A stretch of 42,563 nucleotides of DNA, taken from Bacteroides caecigallinarum. Lineage in GTDB: Bacteria > Bacteroidota > Bacteroidia > Bacteroidales > Bacteroidaceae. Below, piece after piece: positions 1 to 8,224 of this stretch (positions are counted from its first letter, which is position 1; each line of letters starts with the position of its first letter). Position numbers and translations under genes: made by a program. The notes beneath the pieces were generated by a model that searched no databases, was not told the DNA's origin, and saw nothing but the letters and a program-made list of their open reading frames with translations. The stretch covers positions 1-42,563 of the forward strand of contig NZ_JACJLE010000037.1 in assembly GCF_016901995.1 (NCBI RefSeq), in the 5' to 3' direction.

Positions 1-970
1 TAAACTCTGCCGGAGTGTAATATTTTCCGGTAAATTCGTTCATTCTCTCATGCGAATGGTTAAGCAGACGAATAAGATATGTGGGAGTTCCTGTGCTGAA
101 CCAATAGTCTTTGATACGTTTGGCGTCAAGAGTATTCAACAAGCTGAAAGGATTATAAATGTCTGTCAGTTTATCGCTGAAGTGGTATCCATCGTACTGT
201 TTCTTCAGCAGTTTATACATTTCTTCCGGTGTACACTGATACTCAACAGCCATTTGCGATACAGGTTCAGTAAAATATTTTCCAATCTCCTCCTGAGTAA
301 TACCGCACAGAGCTTCATAACGTACATCCATACTTATATCTTTCGGCTGGTTGAATCCGCTGAACACACTTACCTGCGAGAACTTGGTTACACCTGTCAG
401 CAAAACGAATTGCAAATGCTTATCCGCTCCCTTAAACACGGAATAAAAAGCTTTCAGAATGTTTCGATGTTTGTCTTCCAGACTGGTATCCACATCCAGT
501 ACATCAAGCATAGGTTTGTCGTATTCATCTACAAGTACCACAGCGCGTTGGCCTGTCTGAAGATGAGCGGCTTCGAGAATCTTTATAAAGCGGTCGCCAA
601 GACCCAATTCATTTACTCTTACAGGCAGATTGTATTTCTGTTCCCATTCCGCCAGATAAAAGTTAAGTTTCTTTTCCAGTTCTCCTGAGTTTGTGAAATT
701 AGTTGCGTTGAAATCCACATGGAAAACGGGATACTCGTTCCATTCTGTCTCCATCTTTTCTATGGCAAGACCACGAAACAGTTCCTTACGTCCTGAATAA
801 TAGTTTTCCAGAGTAGAAACAAGTAGGCTCTTTCCGAACCGTCTTGGTCGACTGAGAAAATAAATGCTTCCATTATGTGTAAGGTCATAAATAATGTCAG
901 TTTTATCAACATATATATAACCTTCTTGAATAATGCGTTCAAAACTCTGGATACCAATTGGAAATTTCAT
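1..970 (-). CDS. AAA-ATPase-like protein, probably with PD-(D/E)XK domain (partial, 3' end outside window)
   Basis: Read on the minus strand from the ATG at 970, the frame stays open for 323 codons to the window edge, so the C-terminus is missing. Residues 41-50 read RPRRFGKSLL, the P-loop signature of the AAA-ATPase-like family (PF09820) that is abundant in Bacteroidales. Residues 144-153, VVLVDEYDKP, are the matching Walker B segment. Full-length relatives are about 510-580 residues and end in a PDDEXK_9 nuclease-like domain (PF08011), which would lie beyond position 1. The biological role of the family is unknown; the proteins are usually encoded alone and in many divergent copies per genome. 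A -7 box lies about 30 bases upstream, so it has its own promoter and is probably not part of the hydrogenase operon. Family assignment is secure; function is not. Confidence 0.9.
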   Translation of the reverse strand, partial: MKFPIGIQSFERIIQEGYIYVDKTDIIYDLTHNGSIYFLSRPRRFGKSLLVSTLENYYSGRKELFRGLAIEKMETEWNEYPVFHVDFNATNFTNSGELEKKLNFYLAEWEQKYNLPVRVNELGLGDRFIKILEAAHLQTGQRAVVLVDEYDKPMLDVLDVDTSLEDKHRNILKAFYSVFKGADKHLQFVLLTGVTKFSQVSVFSGFNQPKDISMDVRYEALCGITQEEIGKYFTEPVSQMAVEYQCTPEEMYKLLKKQYDGYHFSDKLTDIYNPFSLLNTLDAKRIKDYWFSTGTPTYLIRLLNHSHERMNEFTGKYYTPAEF

Positions 971-997
971 AACCTGATTTTTTTTTTGTACTTTACG

Positions 998-1005
998 CAA
1001 AGGTA
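998..1005 (-). promoter_or_regulatory. -7 promoter box of the AAA-ATPase-like gene
   Basis: The minus strand reads TACCTTTG, a perfect match to the Bacteroidota -7 consensus TAnnTTTG, 27 bases before the ATG. I see no clear -33 TTTG at the right distance, so this rests on the -7 box and position only. Confidence 0.6.
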
Positions 1006-1055
1006 AATAAAAAATCAGACTTTCACGTCATTAATTAATAGGTCTTTTCCCAATT

Positions 1056-2246
1056 TTAATACTCAATATAATCAAGTATCCCCTGAATATAGGCTATAGT
1101 CACTCCATAATTGGTCATAGGGATGTTCTGTTCCTTGGCTTTTGCCACACGGTTCATCATGAATTTCCTGTTGAACATACATGCGCCGCAATGGATAACC
1201 AGGTCGTAGCCATCAAGATTTTCCGGAAAGTCGTGTCCTGATACAATATCTATATGTATGTCATTGCCAAACCTTTTTCGAAGCATGGCTGGGATTTTTT
1301 CACGGCCAATATCCTCTGTGAGTGGGGCATGGGTGCATGCTTCGGCTATAAGGACTTTTGAATTGTTGTTCAGTTTGCCTATCGTGCGTGCACCTTCTAC
1401 AAAATAGTCTATATCGCCCTTGTGCTTGGCAAAGAGTACTGAGAACGATGTCAGTATGCTTTCCTTTGGCTTCAGTTCGAAAACGGTCTTGAATACCTGT
1501 GAGTCTGTGATAATAAGTTTCGGAGGATTTGCCATTGCTTTGAGCATTGCTTCCAGCTTGTCTGTGGTGCAGCTCATTACAAGGCATTTCTTGTCAAGAA
1601 GTTCACGCAGGGTTTGAACCTGAGGCAAGATTAGTCTGCCTTTCGGAGCCTGAATGTCCTGTGGCATGACTAACAGTACGGTATCGTTTTCGCCGGCAAG
1701 ATTTCCTATTATACTATTGTCGGAAGAGTTGTCAGGCTGGTTTTCTATCAGCGCTTTTCTTATCTCGTCGATGCCTTCCTTTGTCAGCGTACTTGCTATG
1801 ACAGGTTTGATACCGCATTTCTTCTCTATAGCAAGAGCTGTTTCTGTCTTGTTGTCCAGAATATCTGCCTTGTTGAGTACCCATATCACCGGTGTATTCT
1901 TTGCGGTGAGTACTTTCTGCCATCGAAGTTCTTCTTCGATATTATCGTCTGTGCAGACCATAATAGCTATGTCAGTGCGTTCCGTAGCCTTTAATGTCTG
2001 TTTGACTCTCAGATTTCCAAGTTCTCCCTCATCATCGAATCCGGCTGTGTCTATAAATACACACGGGCCTATGCCGTGTATTTCCATTGATTTATATACA
2101 GGGTCGGTAGTAGTTCCGGCTACGTCCGAAACTACTGAAACTTCCTGTCCTGTGATGGCATTTATCAACGATGATTTTCCACTGTTTCTTTTACCGAAAA
2201 GTGCTATATGTGTGCGGTTTGATCTTGGAGTATCTTGCAATGACAT
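1056..2246 (-). CDS. hydF: [FeFe] hydrogenase H-cluster maturation GTPase HydF
   Basis: HydF is the GTPase scaffold on which the 2Fe subcluster is assembled before delivery to apo-hydrogenase. The 396-residue protein has a Ras-like GTPase domain at the N-terminus: G1 GKRNSGKS (18-25), the G2 threonine in DVAGTTTD (41-48), G3 DTAG (66-69) and an NKAD G4 motif. The C-terminal third contains CTH followed about 50 residues later by HCGAC, the CxH...HCxxC ligand set for the HydF 4Fe-4S cluster. Length is normal for the family. It is the last gene of the hydrogenase operon, 33 bases after hydG. All motifs needed for function appear intact. Confidence 0.97.
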   Translation of the reverse strand: MSLQDTPRSNRTHIALFGKRNSGKSSLINAITGQEVSVVSDVAGTTTDPVYKSMEIHGIGPCVFIDTAGFDDEGELGNLRVKQTLKATERTDIAIMVCTDDNIEEELRWQKVLTAKNTPVIWVLNKADILDNKTETALAIEKKCGIKPVIASTLTKEGIDEIRKALIENQPDNSSDNSIIGNLAGENDTVLLVMPQDIQAPKGRLILPQVQTLRELLDKKCLVMSCTTDKLEAMLKAMANPPKLIITDSQVFKTVFELKPKESILTSFSVLFAKHKGDIDYFVEGARTIGKLNNNSKVLIAEACTHAPLTEDIGREKIPAMLRKRFGNDIHIDIVSGHDFPENLDGYDLVIHCGACMFNRKFMMNRVAKAKEQNIPMTNYGVTIAYIQGILDYIEY

Positions 2247-2279
2247 ATTATTATGGTTATTTAAGCTGTAGTTATATTA

Positions 2280-3698
2280 TCAGAATCTGAAGTCGCGTTT
2301 TCCTTCGCCAATGTATTTCAGATTTTCTATTGCACGTCTCTTTATTGCAGGATTAGGAATCTTTTCCATCTGCTCACGTATCATCTTCGTACCGAGGGCT
2401 TTTGTCTCAGGAGAGGCATAGTCTTCCAGATATTCCTGCAGAGTCATAAGCGCGTTTGGCGAGCAGCAGTTAGCTATCTGTCCTGTTTTTACCAATGACA
2501 TGAAGCGGTCGCCTGTACGTCCTTCGCGATAGCAAGCAGTGCAGAAGCTTGGGATATATCCGAGTTTCAGCAGCCATGACACTATTTCGTCCAGTGTACG
2601 GTTGTCGCTGATATCGAACTGTGAGGAGTTTTCTTCCGGTGTCTCTTCTACGGCATATCCGCCTACGCTTGTACGCGAACCTCCGCTTATCTGTGAGATA
2701 CCGAGTTCAAGAACCTTCTCGCGCGATTTCTGCGATTCGCGTGTAGATATAATCATTCCCGTGTATGGCACAGCTATACGGATGATGGCTACAATCTTCT
2801 GGAATATCTCGTCGGAGATAGCATTTTCGAAGTCTGCGGCATTTATATCGTCGGCAGAACATATTCGCGGTACGCTAATAGTGTGAGGGCCAACTCCATA
2901 AATGGCTTCCAGATGTTCCGCGTGCATCAGCAGTCCGGTGAAATCGTACTTATAGGTATTCAGGCCGAACAGAACACCGAGTCCTACATCGTCTATTCCA
3001 CCTTCCATCGCTCTGTCCATTGCCTCTGTGTGATAAGCATAATTGCTTTTAGGGCCACGCGGATGAAGTTTCTCATAATTCTCCTTATGATATGTTTCCT
3101 GGAAAAGAATGTATGTACCTATTCCTGCCTCGTGAAGCTTTCTGTAGTTCTCTACAGTTGTGGCAGCGATATTTACGTTTACACGGCGTATGGCTCCGTT
3201 CTTATGCTTTATTCCGTATATTGTCTTGATGGATTCAAGGATATATTCTATAGGATTGTGCAACGGGTCTTCGCCGGCTTCAAGTGCCAGACGTTTGTGT
3301 CCCATATCCTGAAGTGCTATGACTTCGCGTTCTATATCTTCCTGACTGAGCTTTTTGCGGGCTATAGTCTTGTTTTTGATATGGTAAGGGCAATACACAC
3401 AGCTGTTTACGCAATAGTTTGAAAGATACAGCGGGGCGAACATCACTATTCTGTTGCCGTATAATTTCTGCTTGATTTCCTTTGCCAAGCTGAATATCTC
3501 TTCCAGTAGTTCCGGGTCATTACATTCAAGCAGAAGTGCGGCTTCACGGTGACTGATACCTTTGCAAGCTCTTGCTTTTTCTATAATGGATGATATGAGT
3601 TCTCTGTTTCCAGCATTCTCTTCCGCATATTTCAATGTGTCAAGAATTTCATCATGGCTGATAAATTCTTCAGCCTTTTTTGAATCGGCTCTGTACAT
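2280..3698 (-). CDS. hydG: [FeFe] hydrogenase maturase HydG (radical SAM tyrosine lyase)
   Basis: HydG cleaves tyrosine to supply the CO and CN ligands of the H-cluster. The 472-residue protein has the radical-SAM CX3CX2C motif at C96, C100 and C103 (CVNSCVYC). Near the C-terminus it carries CTAC followed about 22 residues later by a further cysteine in ANCCSP. This CX2CX22C set binds the auxiliary iron-sulfur cluster that separates HydG from its thiamine-pathway relative ThiH. Length matches the family (about 470). It sits between hydE (63 bases upstream) and hydF (33 bases downstream) on the same strand. The upstream gap contains an 8-bp inverted repeat but no convincing -7 box, so co-transcription is likely. 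Confidence 0.97.
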   Translation of the reverse strand: MYRADSKKAEEFISHDEILDTLKYAEENAGNRELISSIIEKARACKGISHREAALLLECNDPELLEEIFSLAKEIKQKLYGNRIVMFAPLYLSNYCVNSCVYCPYHIKNKTIARKKLSQEDIEREVIALQDMGHKRLALEAGEDPLHNPIEYILESIKTIYGIKHKNGAIRRVNVNIAATTVENYRKLHEAGIGTYILFQETYHKENYEKLHPRGPKSNYAYHTEAMDRAMEGGIDDVGLGVLFGLNTYKYDFTGLLMHAEHLEAIYGVGPHTISVPRICSADDINAADFENAISDEIFQKIVAIIRIAVPYTGMIISTRESQKSREKVLELGISQISGGSRTSVGGYAVEETPEENSSQFDISDNRTLDEIVSWLLKLGYIPSFCTACYREGRTGDRFMSLVKTGQIANCCSPNALMTLQEYLEDYASPETKALGTKMIREQMEKIPNPAIKRRAIENLKYIGEGKRDFRF

Positions 3699-3761
3699 AA
3701 TTATATTTTTTAGAAGTTATAGGGGTTAAAGGAGTTATGAAAATTAAAGAATTAACTTCTC

Positions 3762-4799
3762 TTATTCAACATAATCTCCTCGACCGTAGTCAATAGTATA
3801 ACCAATGGCACTAAGCTTTTGTTCAAGAAAAGCCAGACCTTCTGCTGCTTCGGCACCCATTGATGCCTTATTGTTGTACAGCGAGTATTTGCTTCTTTCC
3901 TGTGGAGGAGAGAGATTTGGCATCACTACATTTGCACCTGCCAGTATTCCTCTTTCGCGTCCGTCGGGGGCGAGTGAAGCCAATGCCGTGGTTGACGGTA
4001 TGAGTGCGTGTGGATGCATAAGTCTGAATATTGACAACAGGAGTAGGGTAGTGCGTATGCTGCCAGCGCTTTTATCAGCAAATGGAGTGTCACGGTGCGG
4101 TATGAAAGGGCCTATTCCTATCATCTGTGGCTTGAATTCGCCGATGAACAGAATATCTTCAATGATATTGTCTGTGGTCTGTCCCGGACTGCCGACCATA
4201 ATGCCTGTACCTGTCTGATAGCCTATCTCTTTCAGGTTCTTAAGGCATTGCAGCCTGTTTTGCAGTGACATCGTTTCGGGATGCAGCAATGAATAATGAT
4301 ACGGATTGTGAGTTTCATGACGGAGCAGATATCTGTTGGCTCCGGCTTCATAGAACATCTTGTATGCTTCGTATGATTTTTCTCCCAAAGAAAGGGTTAT
4401 GGCAGCGTCCGGATATTCCCGGCGTATGGACGATACAACGTCTGCTATTCTTTCGTCGGTCATATAGTTGTCTTCGCCACCCTGGAGTACAAAAGTACGG
4501 AACCCCAGCCTGTAGCCTTCGTCACAGCATTGCAGTATAGTTTCCTTGTCTAGTCTGTATCTTTCCACATTCCTGTTGCTACGGCGTATTCCGCAGTACA
4601 GACAGTCGTTATGACAACAGTTTCCTACCTCAATAAGTCCGCGTACGAAAATCCTGTTGCCGAACACTTTCTGTGTTTCGGAGCGTGCAATGCTGTTTAT
4701 CAGTTCAAGACTGTCGTCATCGCAGTCATCCAATAATATACGAAATTCATCGGAAGAAAGTGTTTTCTCCCGATGAAGTCGCTCTATAAGTTTTCTCAT
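3762..4799 (-). CDS. hydE: [FeFe] hydrogenase maturase HydE (radical SAM)
   Basis: HydE is the second radical-SAM maturase for the 2Fe subcluster. The 345-residue protein has the CX3CX2C radical-SAM motif at C62, C66 and C69 (CHNDCLYC), within an N-terminal context typical of HydE and close to biotin synthase and PylB. The optional second cluster near the C-terminus is not evident: I see no clustered cysteines after residue 100, and many HydE proteins lack it. It begins 26 bases after the hydrogenase stop, consistent with one transcript. Together with HydF and HydG it gives the complete maturation set. Confidence 0.95.
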   Translation of the reverse strand: MRKLIERLHREKTLSSDEFRILLDDCDDDSLELINSIARSETQKVFGNRIFVRGLIEVGNCCHNDCLYCGIRRSNRNVERYRLDKETILQCCDEGYRLGFRTFVLQGGEDNYMTDERIADVVSSIRREYPDAAITLSLGEKSYEAYKMFYEAGANRYLLRHETHNPYHYSLLHPETMSLQNRLQCLKNLKEIGYQTGTGIMVGSPGQTTDNIIEDILFIGEFKPQMIGIGPFIPHRDTPFADKSAGSIRTTLLLLSIFRLMHPHALIPSTTALASLAPDGRERGILAGANVVMPNLSPPQERSKYSLYNNKASMGAEAAEGLAFLEQKLSAIGYTIDYGRGDYVE

Positions 4800-4825
4800 A
4801 TATATGTGATATGAAAAATCTTTAT

Positions 4826-6304
4826 TTATTCTTCTTCCTTGTAGTTCTCGTATTTCAGAGGACGTTTCAGCAAATCCTGATTAAGCTGTCTTTTGCCTGA
4901 AAGAGGATCGTTGAATGAACTTGGACCAGTGATACATCCTTCAGGGCAGGCCATCATTTCGATGAACTGTGCGTCAACTTTACCAGTCTTGGCGTATGCT
5001 CTGAGAACACCGATATTCTTCTTGTTGAAATCCGAAATCTGCATAATCTTAATGCCGTTTGCCTTTTCACCCAGGTAAGCTTTTACAGCTCCTGCCACAC
5101 CTCCGGCCTGTGCAAATCCGTGAGCCTCGCATACAGATTCTTTGGCTACCTTGTATGGAGAAACTTCCTTCAGGTCAATTCCCATACCTTTGATAACTGA
5201 GCTTATTTCCTCGAAAGTCATCACATAATCTACACATTCATCGCGCTGTGCTTCTTTTCTCTTGGCGATACATGGACCTATGAATACCACTTTAGCATCA
5301 GGATATTTCTTCTTTGCGATGCGTGATGCGTAGTACATTGGAGAACCTGTAGTAGAAACGTATGGTTTCATTGCAGGTATGTGCTTGTTTACAAGTTCTA
5401 TATATGAAGGACAGCATGAAGTAGTCATAAACGTCTGTCCTTCAGCAATCTTTTCAAGAAGTTCGTGGGCTTCATTGCTTGTGGTCTGCATAGCTCCTTC
5501 AGCTACTTCGATAACATCGGCAAAACCAATCTGCTTTAATGCTCCATATACTTCATCTATTTTAGCATCAAACTGTCCGAGTATTGATGGGGCAGGGATG
5601 GCAATCACCTGTTTTCCTGCACGTATCTCTTCAAGAACATCGAACACCTGTGAAATCTCGAATATGGCACCGAAAGGACATGCGTTAAGACATTTTCCAC
5701 AATAGATACATTTGCTTTCGTCGATATGCTCTATGTTGTGTTCATCCTTGCTGATAGCCTTTACAGGACATGCTTCCTCGCATGGTACAGGAATATATAC
5801 GATAGCATGATAAGGACAGCTCTTATGACAGATACCGCAGCTTATACAAGTGTCGTGGTCAATACGTGCCTGACCTGTTTTCTTGTCGAAATGTACAGCA
5901 CCTTTAGGGCAGTTCATGTAGCAGCTTCTTGCCACACAACCTCTACACAGGTTACTTACTTCATAGTTTACCTGAACGCATGATGAACAAGCCTCGTCTA
6001 TCACGCAAAGAATGTTTTCCTTGATTTTTCCGTGTCTTTCAAGTGCCTTGCGTGCATATTCAGACAGCGGTGTAAGTTCGTCTGTCTCGTCGGACATATC
6101 CCATCCCAACAGAGGGAGTGACTTGTATTTTGTCACCGCACGTTCCTTGTGGATACAGCAACGTCCTACAGGCTGAGAACGTCTTGGACTGAATTCCAAT
6201 GGAATACGGTCGATTTTTTCAATTAACTGTTTCTCCTTCCACAAAGCTACCAGATTTTCAAGCAGTTTGTGTCTCACAATCATTACGTTGTTGGTAAATG
6301 CCAT
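4826..6304 (-). CDS. [FeFe] hydrogenase catalytic protein, group-B type
   Basis: This 492-residue enzyme would evolve or take up H2 using an H-cluster. The three H-cluster loops are present: L1 TSCCPSY (295-301), L2 GPCIAK (343-348) and L3 EMMACPEGC (449-457). The tyrosine after TSCCPS and the GPCIAK form of L2 differ from the TSCCPxW/MPCxxK of group A and fit group B. The N-terminal half is cysteine-rich. It has C106, C109, C120, C123, C128 and C132, then two ferredoxin-type CxxCxxCxxxC repeats (153-163 and 199-209) and a further pair C175/C179. This implies several iron-sulfur clusters for electron relay. No signal peptide or membrane segment is visible, so it should be cytoplasmic. No diaphorase or NuoE/F-like partner lies nearby, so ferredoxin is the likely donor (inference). 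It is the first gene of the hydEGF block; a separate promoter in the 41-base gap upstream is not obvious. Confidence 0.95.
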   Translation of the reverse strand: MAFTNNVMIVRHKLLENLVALWKEKQLIEKIDRIPLEFSPRRSQPVGRCCIHKERAVTKYKSLPLLGWDMSDETDELTPLSEYARKALERHGKIKENILCVIDEACSSCVQVNYEVSNLCRGCVARSCYMNCPKGAVHFDKKTGQARIDHDTCISCGICHKSCPYHAIVYIPVPCEEACPVKAISKDEHNIEHIDESKCIYCGKCLNACPFGAIFEISQVFDVLEEIRAGKQVIAIPAPSILGQFDAKIDEVYGALKQIGFADVIEVAEGAMQTTSNEAHELLEKIAEGQTFMTTSCCPSYIELVNKHIPAMKPYVSTTGSPMYYASRIAKKKYPDAKVVFIGPCIAKRKEAQRDECVDYVMTFEEISSVIKGMGIDLKEVSPYKVAKESVCEAHGFAQAGGVAGAVKAYLGEKANGIKIMQISDFNKKNIGVLRAYAKTGKVDAQFIEMMACPEGCITGPSSFNDPLSGKRQLNQDLLKRPLKYENYKEEE

Positions 6305-6345
6305 AAGTAAAAAAGTAGTGTGATGTTAGTTAAAAATATAGTTAG

Positions 6346-6882
6346 TTATTCCTTGTTTTCTTCTGCGCCGCGCAGAATAAGAGTAGTAGCTCCTAAAGTG
6401 AAAATACTTCCTTCTTCGATTATAACTCTTTCTTTAGGCCCCAGGATTTCATTCATGTGGAATGTTCCTGTAATACTGTCGTTATCCCTTAATGTATATA
6501 TTAATTTTCCTTGTTTATTTCTTTTTACGTTGATTATGCAATGTCTGCGGTCCATGCTCGGATCGTTTGTTTCTATGGCTATATCAACATCTGTTCCCTT
6601 GCATCTGCGTCCTATCACGTTATCGCCTTCATGCAGAGGCAATACCTGTTTGTATGCAAAAGTGTTTTCAATAACCACTACATTGCCAAAATCCTTTGTT
6701 CCTTCCTTTTCGTCTATGATTTCTTCGCGACGTGTTGCTGCATTAAGCTTGGTACGTCCCAAACGTATGCTGAACTGTTTCTTACACTCGGGGCAGATGA
6801 AAACCAATGACTGTCCTTCTTCATACTTGGTTTCATCAAACTGGATGTAATTGTCGCATTTAGGACATCTTACTCTTTTCAT
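6346..6882 (-). CDS. Zinc-ribbon and FHA domain protein
   Basis: The 178-residue protein starts with a CPxC...CPEC zinc ribbon (C6, C9, C30, C33), of the kind found in MJ0042-type fingers. From about residue 75 it has a forkhead-associated domain: GDNVIGRR, then SMDRRHC with the conserved Ser/Arg/His phosphopeptide-binding residues, then a DNDSITGTFHMN segment. FHA domains bind phosphothreonine peptides, so this is a candidate reader of a Ser/Thr kinase signal; no kinase is encoded in the window. It follows the HU/SPOR gene by 14 bases and precedes the hydrogenase by 41, all on one strand. A role in hydrogenase regulation is possible, but the closer link is to the SPOR gene. No membrane segment. 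Confidence 0.9.
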   Translation of the reverse strand: MKRVRCPKCDNYIQFDETKYEEGQSLVFICPECKKQFSIRLGRTKLNAATRREEIIDEKEGTKDFGNVVVIENTFAYKQVLPLHEGDNVIGRRCKGTDVDIAIETNDPSMDRRHCIINVKRNKQGKLIYTLRDNDSITGTFHMNEILGPKERVIIEEGSIFTLGATTLILRGAEENKE

Positions 6883-6896
6883 TCCTTAAAAATTAA

Positions 6897-8051
6897 TCAT
6901 TTGGATTTATTCAGTAACCACGCTGTCTTGAACTGTTCGTCTTTTCTCAGTTCATTTATCTTTTCGTAGGCTTTTGCCTTGTCAGTATAGCTGTATAATG
7001 CTATACGATAACGGTTGTCCGATGCCAGAATAGTAGCTTCATTATATCCCTGTTTCTTGAACTTGGCAAGCTCTTTTTCCGCATCCTGCATGGTTTGCAG
7101 ACTCGCTACGATAATGAACATACCCTTATTCTGTGAAGATTTGCTTTTCTGTACTTCTTTTGTACTTTTTGTTTCCGCCTTGACTGACTCAGCCTTGATC
7201 ACCTCTTTCTTTGCGACAGCAGGTAATACCTTTACTTCTTTAGAAGCTTTAGGCTCGGCTTTTTCCACCTTTACACTTTTAACAGCAACAGGACGTAATG
7301 TGTTCACATTATTTCGTCTGTTTGTCGCATTATTCTGCTTGATATCCTTTGTTTCAAGCGATGTCGTTGCCATTGACTTGCTTCTGATGGCATCAAGCAT
7401 GGTTTCTGCTCCTAAAGATGCATAACTTGAATTATCGAGATAAGTGTTCTCTACCGGAACAGAGAGTACAAAGAATAATATAACAGCAGCGGCAATTCCT
7501 ACAGCATGCTCTGCCATACGCTTAATGATATGGCGCTGTTTTGCCTTTTCTTTCCTGTCTTCTTCGCAAGAAGATACTGTTTCTATCATTATACGCGGTT
7601 CTACGGTGGTTTCCTTGACCGGTTTCAACTCAGAAAGAGGAGAAATTGAGAAACTGCCCAAACCATACAGACTCGGACTGAAGAAAGCATTCTGATATGG
7701 TTCAAAACCATATACTCCTGCCATAGTATAATATAGCGTTCCTATATTTTCAAGTTCTGCCTGTCCGTTTTTATATAATGAATCTTTTATTTGAGATACT
7801 ACACTCTCAATTTTCCTGCTTGCATCAGGAAAGTCAGTGTCGTAGGCTTGCATGTATGACTGTGCCAATAAACCGTCGTTTATTATAAGCTGCGGATTGA
7901 AACCGATAGTCCTTACCGGCGGGCAAAATACATTTGCAGAATCCTTGAACTCTGCAGCTTTATTGTGTGCAATGAAACCTCCCAGACCGGGAACTATTAC
8001 ACAGTCATTTTCCAGTAAAAGTACTTCTATATGTCTTGCTAACTCTTTCAT
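6897..8051 (-). CDS. HU-CCDC81-like and SPOR domain membrane protein
   Basis: The 384-residue protein has three parts. Residues 1 to about 135 (ELARHIEVLLLENDCVIVPG onward) match the HU-CCDC81 bacterial domains, relatives of the DNA-binding protein HU that are restricted mainly to Bacteroidota. A single transmembrane helix spans about 182-200, preceded by basic residues, so the N-terminal domain should be cytoplasmic. A lysine-rich periplasmic linker (about 220-305) follows. A C-terminal SPOR domain (about 309-384) in this class binds glycan strands lacking stem peptides at division sites. The layout suggests a cell-division protein; whether the HU-like part binds DNA is not known. Downstream is the FHA gene 14 bases away. 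Start chosen as the only ATG giving the full HU-like domain. Confidence 0.9.
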   Translation of the reverse strand: MKELARHIEVLLLENDCVIVPGLGGFIAHNKAAEFKDSANVFCPPVRTIGFNPQLIINDGLLAQSYMQAYDTDFPDASRKIESVVSQIKDSLYKNGQAELENIGTLYYTMAGVYGFEPYQNAFFSPSLYGLGSFSISPLSELKPVKETTVEPRIMIETVSSCEEDRKEKAKQRHIIKRMAEHAVGIAAAVILFFVLSVPVENTYLDNSSYASLGAETMLDAIRSKSMATTSLETKDIKQNNATNRRNNVNTLRPVAVKSVKVEKAEPKASKEVKVLPAVAKKEVIKAESVKAETKSTKEVQKSKSSQNKGMFIIVASLQTMQDAEKELAKFKKQGYNEATILASDNRYRIALYSYTDKAKAYEKINELRKDEQFKTAWLLNKSK

Positions 8052-8055
8052 ACTG

Positions 8056-8063
8056 CAAAATTA
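8056..8063 (-). promoter_or_regulatory. Possible -7 box of the HU/SPOR gene
   Basis: The minus strand reads TAATTTTG, matching TAnnTTTG, only four bases before the ATG at 8051. Transcription from here would give an almost leaderless mRNA. The proximity makes the call weak. Confidence 0.35.
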
Positions 8064-8116
8064 TAATTTTTTTAGAAGACCGTACACGTTTTGAGGATAA
8101 ATTTGTGCTTAAAGCG

Positions 8117-8220
8117 GACTATTTTCGAAATAGTCAACTTTTAGGCCAAGAAATCAAAACCATGTTCAGACTACGTTCACTGAACGTTTCCTGAACGCCC
8201 GGTGAACGTGTCCTAAAAGG
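8117..8220. repeat. Structured intergenic region with 11-bp-phased TGAACG repeats
   Basis: Several ordered elements sit between two minus-strand genes. TGAACG occurs at 8181, 8192 and 8203, exactly 11 bases apart, about one helical turn. The first copy is also the right arm of a perfect palindrome, ACGTTCA-C-TGAACGT (8173-8187). An 8-bp inverted repeat, CTTTTAGG at 8138-8145 and CCTAAAAG at 8212-8219, encloses these. Just outside, GACTATTT/AAATAGTC (8117-8135) forms an 8-bp hairpin with a 3-base loop. The arrangement could be an operator for the HU/SPOR gene or a 3' structure for the coiled-coil gene. Neither hairpin is followed by a convincing U-tract on the minus strand. Confidence 0.6.
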
Positions 8221-8224
8221 TTTT

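Noticed and set aside
50..688. 212-codon plus-strand frame at the left edge
   Set aside because: The minus strand here encodes the AAA-ATPase-like protein with clear Walker motifs.
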